Below are positions 7,053 to 12,494 of a stretch of DNA of 16,461 bases, piece by piece. The DNA lies in the NCBI GenBank assembly GCA_900553155.1, contig USCM01000011.1, forward strand, positions 1 through 16,461, read 5' to 3'. Made by a program: the position numbers and the translations under genes. This DNA is from an uncultured Prevotella sp. Lineage in GTDB: Bacteria; Bacteroidota; Bacteroidia; Bacteroidales; Bacteroidaceae. The notes below the pieces were generated by a model. The model worked only from the letters and a program-made list of their open reading frames with translations. It did not search any database and had not been told where the DNA came from. The first letter of the stretch is position 1; the number at the start of each line of letters is the position of its first letter.

Positions 7053-8759
7053 TTACAATTTAGTCTCTACCAATGCCGTAATCTCCGCTTCCTCCTTATT
7101 GGCTTTGGCTATAAGCTCGTTAGCCTCGCCAATAAGAGCCTCGGCTTTAGCGCGGTCTTTAAGCGAGCCGGCGTTAATCTTTACGTTCATGCCAGCGCCA
7201 AGCACAGCGGCACGTGCAGCCAATGCGCCCACACCGGCATCCGACACGCTGTTGGGATTGCCCGTCTCCACCATCTTGCGGCAAACGGCAAACACCTCGA
7301 ACGACGCCTTCATCGTCTCAAGCGGCACCTCGGCTGCAAAGAGCGTGGCCGTCTGTATGGCCTCCGAGCGGGCTGCCTTCTCCTCCGGTGTGTTCTTAGG
7401 CATGCCGAAGGCAGCCATTATGCGGTTGAAGGCTTCGGTGTCCTCGTCTACCAGATGCAACAGGCGCTCTTGCAGAGCCATGCCCTCCTCGGCTACACTT
7501 GCAAACTGCTCCCACTGCTCGTCCCATCCGGGCTTGTGGCTTGACAGATTGGCAACCATCGTAGCCAACGACGCGCCCAATGCTCCCATGTATGCCGATA
7601 CAGAGCCGCCGCCAGGTGCCGGACTCTCGCGTGAGGTTTCCTCGGCAAATCCCTTGACTGTAAGGTCTACCAAGAGGTTCTGCTTCTCGGCACCAGCAGC
7701 CATTACATATTCTATAATCTTCTCCTCCGGCTTAAACTCCTTGAGGTCTGACAGACCCAACGACTTGATGGCTATATCCATAATGTCCTTCTTGGGTATA
7801 CCGGCAGAGCGCTGCTGCTTGGCAAGGAAGTAGCGTCCGGCTTCTATCAGGGTGCGCTCGGGTACAAGTCCTACAATCTCGGTTCCGGTAACACGCAAGC
7901 CTCGGTTTTGAGCGCAGCGGCACACCTCGTCAAACGCCTTGTGCAGCGGTGTTACATTGATGTTGGTGATGTTCATCGACACCTGTGCTATGCCATACTC
8001 GTCGATGTACCAGCCAATGGCTTTGGTACACTTCAGGGTGCCTGGCTTCATTATAGGGGTGCCGTCGGCATAGAGCAGTTTTTTGCCTGTTATAGGGTTG
8101 CCCTCGCGCATCGGGCGGCCCTTCTCTCTAACGTCAAAGGCAATTGCGTTGGCGCGTCGTGTGGATGTGCTGTTGAGGTTGAAGTTTACGGCAATGAGGA
8201 AGTCTCTTGCTCCAACAACGGTGCATCCCGTTCGTGCCACCTGCTCGTCGAATGGTCGGCGTCCAAAGTCGGGTGCTTCGGCATCGTCGTCAATACGCTC
8301 GGCAATGCCCTCGTATTCGCCCTTGCGACAAATGGCAAGGTTCTGGCGCTCCGGCTTAAAGGCTGCAGCCTCGTAGCAGTAGCAAGGAATGTTAAGCTCG
8401 TCGGCAATGCGCTTGGCAAGGTTGCGCGAAATCTCGGCACACTCCTCAAGCGTTATGCCGCTGACAGGAACAATAGGCAGAACGTCTGTGGCGCCTATAC
8501 GTGGATGGGCACCATGATGCTGACGCATATCTATAAGTTGTGCGGCCTTAGCCACAGCCTTGAAGGCAGCCTCCACAACGTTGTCTGGTTCGCCTACAAA
8601 CGTAACCACCGTGCGGTTGGTGGCTTCTCCCGGGTCGACGTCAAGCAGTTTTACACCCTTAACGCTCTCTACTTCATCCGTTATCTGGCGGATAATGTTC
8701 AAATCGCGGCCCTCGCTGAAGTTAGGCACACACTCTACTATTTGCTTTCTTTTTGCCAT
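7053..8759 (-). CDS. ftcD: Bifunctional glutamate formimidoyltransferase / formimidoyl-THF cyclodeaminase
   Basis: This 568-aa fusion carries out the last two reactions of the pathway. The N-terminal formiminotransferase (about 1-335, two subdomains) moves the formimino group from formiminoglutamate to tetrahydrofolate. It starts with ECVPNFSEGRD and has the motif HHGAHPRIGATD, whose His82 corresponds to the catalytic histidine of the mammalian enzyme. The C-terminal cyclodeaminase (about 365-568) releases ammonia to form 5,10-methenyl-THF. It carries SPAPGGGSVSAYMGALG (starting at 379) and LVDEDTEAF, whose acidic residues match the catalytic region of the mammalian enzyme. The order and length match the mammalian FTCD type (541 aa); in some Bacteroidetes the two functions are separate genes. 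It is the first gene of the operon, directly behind the promoter at 8821-8851. Its presence, with no hutG or hutF in the window, indicates the folate-linked branch of histidine catabolism. Confidence 0.95.
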   Translation of the reverse strand: MAKRKQIVECVPNFSEGRDLNIIRQITDEVESVKGVKLLDVDPGEATNRTVVTFVGEPDNVVEAAFKAVAKAAQLIDMRQHHGAHPRIGATDVLPIVPVSGITLEECAEISRNLAKRIADELNIPCYCYEAAAFKPERQNLAICRKGEYEGIAERIDDDAEAPDFGRRPFDEQVARTGCTVVGARDFLIAVNFNLNSTSTRRANAIAFDVREKGRPMREGNPITGKKLLYADGTPIMKPGTLKCTKAIGWYIDEYGIAQVSMNITNINVTPLHKAFDEVCRCAQNRGLRVTGTEIVGLVPERTLIEAGRYFLAKQQRSAGIPKKDIMDIAIKSLGLSDLKEFKPEEKIIEYVMAAGAEKQNLLVDLTVKGFAEETSRESPAPGGGSVSAYMGALGASLATMVANLSSHKPGWDEQWEQFASVAEEGMALQERLLHLVDEDTEAFNRIMAAFGMPKNTPEEKAARSEAIQTATLFAAEVPLETMKASFEVFAVCRKMVETGNPNSVSDAGVGALAARAAVLGAGMNVKINAGSLKDRAKAEALIGEANELIAKANKEEAEITALVETKL

Positions 8760-8820
8760 AGTGTAAGGTATAATGTTAGTAGTAAATATGTTTAATTCAA
8801 TGGTTTCGGTTGATACTCTG

Positions 8821-8851
8821 CAAATTTAGAAAAAAAGAATAATTAATGCAA
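8821..8851 (-). promoter_or_regulatory. Promoter of the histidine-degradation operon
   Basis: On the minus strand TTG (8851-8849), 20 bases, then TAAATTTG (8828-8821) matches the Bacteroidetes -33/-7 consensus exactly. The start site would be near 8815, leaving about 55 nt before the ftcD ATG. I see no clear operator palindrome or riboswitch in that leader, and no hutC or hutR regulator gene in the window. Confidence 0.65.
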
Positions 8852-8985
8852 GAAAATGCCTATAATTTAAGCTTTGTTGGTTAATCCATAATGTTGTACT
8901 TGGGTATATTAAGCATAATAGTATGTCAAAGGGTGTATATATTAAGAACGGAAAAAAGTTTGTTGTGCGTTCAAAAAAGTGGCAA

Positions 8986-9060
8986 AAGTGACAGAAAAAC
9001 TTATAATACGTTAAGTTTCAGTGATTTACGGGCTGTCACTTCGGCTCTTTAAAGTGCCGG
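8986..9060. repeat. Nested inverted repeats
   Basis: AAGTGACAG (8986-8994) pairs with CTGTCACTT (9033-9041). Inside it AAACTTA (8997-9003) pairs with TAAGTTT (9012-9018). Directly after, CGGC and GCCG flank the self-complementary CTTTAAAG with one T-T mismatch on each side (9043-9059). Another AGTGACAG copy occurs near 9082-9091. The layout suggests a structured RNA or the remains of a mobile element; no function can be assigned. Confidence 0.4.
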
Positions 9061-9143
9061 ATGTATCAGCCGTCTATATTGTAGTGACAGATGGGCTGGG
9101 GGACGGCGATAGCCGGGTGGGTGGTTACAACTACTTGGTAACG

Positions 9144-9166
9144 CCATTACAAAGTCTTTGTAATGG
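9144..9166. repeat. 23-bp palindrome
   Basis: CCATTACAAAG (9144-9154) and CTTTGTAATGG (9156-9166) are exact reverse complements around a single T. With almost no loop this is better suited to binding a dimeric protein or forming a cruciform than to acting as a terminator, and no T-tract follows. Confidence 0.55.
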
Positions 9167-9221
9167 GGCAATAGAGGCTTGATGACGTTGCAAGTGAAGG
9201 GTGTAATTGGCTGCGAAGGGG

Positions 9222-9240
9222 CGTCGCCGCCTCGGCGACG
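9222..9240. repeat. GC-rich hairpin touching the tandem-repeat block
   Basis: CGTCGCCG (9222-9229) and CGGCGACG (9233-9240) form a perfect 8-bp stem with a CCT loop. The next base begins the TATAAT-rich repeat block, so the hairpin may be the end of that element. Confidence 0.6.
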
Positions 9241-9425
9241 TATAATATATGGTTCGTGTAATGACCGTATAATTTGGGTTCGTATAATGAACGTATAATT
9301 TTGATTCGTGTAATGAACGTATAATATGAGGTTCGTGTAATGAACGTATAATATTTATTGTTATAAGCTGGTGTGTTGTTACATAGTTACGTATTATACG
9401 TCCATTATACGAACCATATATTATA
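9241..9425. repeat. 26-27 bp tandem repeat closed by a long inverted copy
   Basis: Four head-to-tail units occupy 9251-9276, 9277-9302, 9303-9329 and 9330-9356, with consensus beginning GGTTCGTGTAATGAACGTAT. Each unit contains two CGTRTAAT half-repeats. At 9393-9425 a copy in the opposite direction matches 9241-9273 at 30 of 33 positions, so the block is flanked by 33-bp inverted arms. There are no unique spacers of CRISPR size. It may be a miniature mobile element, a recombination-prone minisatellite or a protein-binding array. Confidence 0.75.
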
Positions 9426-9431
9426 TGTAAG

Positions 9432-9477
9432 ATAGGCTGGTACATTGAGCCATAATCCGCTCAAAGTACCAGTCTAT
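9432..9477 (-). terminator. Terminator-like hairpin downstream of hppA
   Basis: ATAG, CTGGTAC and TTGAGC (9432-9450) pair with GCTCAA, GTACCAG and CTAT (9459-9477), with two symmetrical one-base mismatches and an 8-base loop. It lies 109 bp past the hppA stop codon on the transcribed strand. The T-run after it is weak, so termination is likely but not certain. Confidence 0.5.
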
Positions 9478-9585
9478 TTATTGCTTGATAATCAACGTGT
9501 TATGCCGAAATAAAACCTCGGCTGACACATCGGAACATCAAATCGAAAATCGATAAATACTAATCTACATACATTAACCTCTTCA

Positions 9586-11790
9586 TTACAGGAAGACAAT
9601 GGTAAGACCAGCCATAACAATGCTAACCATCGACATAAGCTTGATGAGGATGTTGAGCGACGGACCGGAGGTGTCCTTGAACGGATCGCCAACGGTATCG
9701 CCAACTATTGTGGCTTTGTGGTTCTCGCTGCCCTTGCCTTCGAAGTGGCCCTCTTCAATCATCTTCTTGGCATTGTCCCAAGCACCGCCCGAGTTGGACA
9801 TAAACACGGCGAGGGTGAAGCCTGCCGCCAAACCGCCCGTAAGCAGACCAAGCACGCCGGCTACGCCAAGCACCAAGCCCACAACGATAGGGATGACGAT
9901 GGCAAGAAGCGAAGGAACAATCATCTCTCTCTGAGCACTGCGAGTGCTTATCTCCACACAGCGACCATAATCGGGTGTGGCCTTGCCTTCGAGTATACCC
10001 TTTATCTCACGGAACTGTCGGCGCACCTCCTGCACCATCGACTCGGCTGCACGACCCACTGCTCCCATCGTAAGACCACAGAACAAGAATGCTGCCATAG
10101 CTCCGAGGAAAGCTCCCACGAGAACCTTAGGGTTGATGAGGTTGACCTGGAAGAAGTTGATGAAATCTATTGTGGTTGCATTCGTTGGGTCGAATATGTT
10201 GCCGGCAGCATCCACATACTGCTTGCCATTTTCTACGGCACGTATCATCGCTATCTTTATCTCCTCTATGTACGAAGCCAAGAGGGCGAGAGCCGTAAGG
10301 GCAGCCGAACCTATGGCGAAGCCTTTGCCTGTGGCAGCGGTGGTGTTGCCAAGAGCATCGAGGGCGTCGGTGCGCTCGCGTACCTCCTTGCCCAAGCCGC
10401 TCATCTCGGCATTTCCTCCTGCATTGTCGGCAATAGGACCGTATGCATCTGTAGCAAGGGTGATGCCTAAGGTAGACAGCATACCTACGGCTGCAATACC
10501 GATGCCGTAAAGACCTGTGCTTATAGATTTTGCCGATAGCGACATATCGAATCCGTTAGCGCATAGATAGCTCAACATGATGGCTACCGAGATGGTTACA
10601 ACCGGAATCATGGTGGATATCATACCCGTGCCTATGCCCTTGATGATGACAGTAGCAGGACCCGTCTGCGAAGCCTCTGCTATCTTCTGCGTAGGCTTGT
10701 AGGTGTGCGACGTATAGTACTCGGTGGCTTGACCAATAATGACGCCGGCTACCAGACCGCTTATTACGGAGAACGAGAGTCCGAGCCAGTTGTCTATGCC
10801 CAACAAATAGAGTATGGCGAATGTGGCAACGGCTATGAGTACGGCGCTTACGTTGGTGCCGAGGCCAAGCGAGTGGAGCAACTCCTTCATCGTGGCTCCC
10901 TCCTTTGTGCGCACCATAAAGATGCCTATGAGCGAAAGGAAGATGCCTATGGCAGCGATAATCATTGGAGCTATGACGGCACGCAGCTGCATATCGCCGT
11001 TCATGGCAAAGGCAGTGGCGCCGAGGGCGGCTGTAGACAGTATCGAACCGCAGTAGCTCTCGTAGAGGTCGGCGCCCATACCGGCAACATCGCCCACGTT
11101 GTCGCCCACGTTGTCGGCAATGGTAGCCGGATTGCGAGGGTCGTCTTCGGGTATGTTGGCTTCCACCTTGCCCACGAGGTCGGCTCCAACGTCGGCTGCC
11201 TTGGTGTAGATGCCGCCGCCCACACGTGCAAAGAGCGCCTGTGTGGAGGCTCCCATACCGAAGGTAAGCATAGTGGTGGTGATGGTGACGAGGGCGGTCG
11301 ACTCGCCTTCGTACACCGCATTAAGAACAATAAACCAGATGGCTATGTCGAGCAGACCAAGACCTACAACTACCAGGCCCATGACGGCGCCGCTGCGGAA
11401 GGCAATCTTCAGACCCTTGTCGAGACCTGTACGTGCTCCGTTGGCGGTACGTGCAGAGGCGTAGGTGGCTGTCTTCATGCCGAAGAATCCTGCCAGTCCG
11501 GAGAAGAGTCCGCCGGTGAGGAATGCGAATGGCACCCACGGGTTCTGCACCTTAAGCACGTAAGCCATAAAGGCAAAGATAATGGCTAGCACAACGAAGA
11601 CAATGGTTACAACCTTGTACTGCTGCTTGAGGTAAGCCATGGCACCCTTGCGTACGTGTGCCGCAATTTCCTTCATTCTGTCGGTGCCTTCCTCCTCTTT
11701 CATCATCGAGCGGAAGAAGAACCATGCCATTGCCAAGGCTACAACGCTGGCAATGGGGATTAGCCAAAATACTAATGGGATGTTGTTCAT
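9586..11790 (-). CDS. hppA: Membrane-integral pyrophosphatase, Na+-type, K+-dependent (possible Na+/H+ dual pump)
   Basis: The 734-aa, many-helix protein hydrolyses cytoplasmic pyrophosphate and pumps cations outward. The substrate site is clear: AADVGADLVGKVE (starting at 198), EDDPRNPATIADNVGDNVGD (starting at 215), TDAYGPIADNAGGNAEM (starting at 447) and the C-terminal VGDTVGDPFKDTSGP (from 697). DLYESY (241-246) puts the ion-gate glutamate at Glu244, as in Na+-pumping relatives, where plant H+ pumps read DLFGSY. GNTTAATGKG (481-490) has Ala485 and Gly488 in place of the Lys and Thr of K+-independent enzymes, so K+ activation is expected. Thr92, Phe96, Asp148 and Met179 resemble the signature I recall for Na+,H+-PPases of gut Bacteroides; the alignment is by eye. 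It is a single-gene unit with a -7 box at 11851-11858. The ATG at 11790 is well placed before the first membrane helix. Confidence 0.95.
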   Translation of the reverse strand: MNNIPLVFWLIPIASVVALAMAWFFFRSMMKEEEGTDRMKEIAAHVRKGAMAYLKQQYKVVTIVFVVLAIIFAFMAYVLKVQNPWVPFAFLTGGLFSGLAGFFGMKTATYASARTANGARTGLDKGLKIAFRSGAVMGLVVVGLGLLDIAIWFIVLNAVYEGESTALVTITTTMLTFGMGASTQALFARVGGGIYTKAADVGADLVGKVEANIPEDDPRNPATIADNVGDNVGDVAGMGADLYESYCGSILSTAALGATAFAMNGDMQLRAVIAPMIIAAIGIFLSLIGIFMVRTKEGATMKELLHSLGLGTNVSAVLIAVATFAILYLLGIDNWLGLSFSVISGLVAGVIIGQATEYYTSHTYKPTQKIAEASQTGPATVIIKGIGTGMISTMIPVVTISVAIMLSYLCANGFDMSLSAKSISTGLYGIGIAAVGMLSTLGITLATDAYGPIADNAGGNAEMSGLGKEVRERTDALDALGNTTAATGKGFAIGSAALTALALLASYIEEIKIAMIRAVENGKQYVDAAGNIFDPTNATTIDFINFFQVNLINPKVLVGAFLGAMAAFLFCGLTMGAVGRAAESMVQEVRRQFREIKGILEGKATPDYGRCVEISTRSAQREMIVPSLLAIVIPIVVGLVLGVAGVLGLLTGGLAAGFTLAVFMSNSGGAWDNAKKMIEEGHFEGKGSENHKATIVGDTVGDPFKDTSGPSLNILIKLMSMVSIVMAGLTIVFL

Positions 11791-11850
11791 AATGATGTAT
11801 TAATTAGGTTTATAATAGATTCGATAGGTCGTTGTGATGGAACGATTTTG

Positions 11851-11858
11851 CAAATATA
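11851..11858 (-). promoter_or_regulatory. -7 box of the hppA promoter
   Basis: TATATTTG on the minus strand (11858-11851) matches TAnnTTTG. I find no good TTG at the expected spacing upstream, so only half of the promoter is recognisable. It would place the start site near 11845, about 55 nt before the ATG. Confidence 0.45.
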
Positions 11859-11916
11859 TGAAATAAATTAATACGATGGGGGAAAAACGATAATTAATTT
11901 AATAGACCATCCAATT

Positions 11917-11950
11917 TAATACCCCATGACATGAGTGCCATGGGGTATTA
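11917..11950. terminator. Hairpin between hppA and the winged-helix remnant
   Basis: TAATACCCCATG (11917-11928) and CATGGGGTATTA (11939-11950) are exact reverse complements around a 10-base loop. No intact gene ends here on either strand, so it may be the terminator of a lost gene, or an operator or repeat element upstream of both neighbours. Confidence 0.4.
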
Positions 11951-11971
11951 TAGTTATAAGACTCTGCGTAA

Positions 11972-12424
11972 GAAGCATGCCTAAATACTGGGAGTGGGGA
12001 CGCCCTCGTCCCCGAAACTCTAAATGAATTAGTAAAAGAAGGTCTTATAATAAGAACCACAGATAACTATAGGTTAAATGATAATTATGAAGCCATGAAG
12101 ATTCGAGCGAGAAAGAATCTTGTTGATAATACAAATGAGAAGGTAAATGAGAAGATAAATGAGAAGATAAATGAGAAGATAAAACTAACGGAGAGGCAAA
12201 TAAAGGTATTCACTTTTATTATGGATAATCAGCCGGTAAATGCACGTGATATTGCTGATAGACTAAAAATACCATTGGGGTCAGTATATCGTATTATAGG
12301 TTTTTTATCTTCTCAAGAATTAGAATTGGTAGAACATATTGGTTCTAATAAAACTGGTGGCTATCAGTTGACAGTAAAGGGAAACTCCTTTAAAAAAAAA
12401 GATATAAGCAGAATACTTATATAG
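11972..12424 (+). pseudogene. C-terminal remnant of a winged-helix DNA-binding protein
   Basis: From the ATG at 12095 the frame encodes 109 aa. The frame is open from 11972, without an ATG before 12095, and the extra part (ELVKEGLIIRTTDNYRLNDN) reads like the end of another winged-helix domain. Next come four 12-bp repeats (12134-12181) encoding NEKV/NEKI, then a winged helix (about residues 33-100) with the helix-turn-helix ARDIADRLKIPLGSVYRIIG and wing GSNKTGGYQLTVKG. This layout (wHTH, short tetrapeptide linker, wHTH) is what I know from the tail of AlbA_2/ATP-binding regulator-like proteins, whose N-terminal domains are absent here. A GC hairpin (11996-12013) lies within the first codons of the open frame. 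The DNA is AT-rich compared with its neighbours, suggesting transfer and decay. A short functional DNA-binding protein starting at 12095 cannot be excluded. Confidence 0.6.
11996..12013. repeat. GC-rich hairpin at the broken end of the remnant
   Basis: GGGGACG (11996-12002) and CGTCCCC (12007-12013) form a perfect 7-bp stem with a CCCT loop. It resembles in size and composition the hairpins at 3473-3495 and 9222-9240 and may belong to the same class of scattered REP-like elements. Confidence 0.5.
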
Positions 12425-12429
12425 ATCTT

Positions 12430-12485
12430 ATCCCCAAGAAATCCTAACTGTTTATAGACTTTAACAATTAGGATTTCTTGGGGAT
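12430..12485. terminator. Perfect 18-bp convergent terminator
   Basis: ATCCCCAAGAAATCCTAA (12430-12447) is the exact reverse complement of 12468-12485, with a 20-base loop. It lies between the end of the + strand remnant (12424) and the end of the - strand protease (12495), so it can serve both. The T-rich tail TCTTTTA is on the + strand side. Confidence 0.75.
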
Positions 12486-12494
12486 TCTTTTATG

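Larger units (their letters stand above)
8760..9585. other. Gene-poor interval between hppA and the hut operon
   Basis: I see no convincing gene in these 826 bases. From right to left (the direction of flanking transcription) it holds the hppA terminator-like hairpin (9432-9477), a tandem-repeat block closed by an inverted copy (9236-9425), a GC hairpin (9222-9240), a 23-bp near-perfect palindrome (9144-9166), nested stems (8986-9041) and the hut promoter (8821-8851). A 22-codon frame at 8923-8991 (+) is the only small reading frame that caught my eye. Confidence 0.7.

Noticed and set aside
9251..9356. Possible CRISPR array
   Set aside because: The units abut each other with no unique spacers of about 30 bp, unit length is 26-27 bp in total, and no cas genes are present.
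9241..9356. TATAAT hexamers in each repeat unit as sigma-70 -10 boxes
   Set aside because: Bacteroidetes primary sigma factors use TAnnTTTG, so these hexamers are not expected to act as promoters, and no matching upstream elements are seen.
9131..9445. 104-codon minus-strand frame with repeating IIRSLHE-like peptides
   Set aside because: The peptide repetition simply reflects the 26-bp DNA repeats and the frame runs through hairpins and the inverted arm. No known domain is visible.
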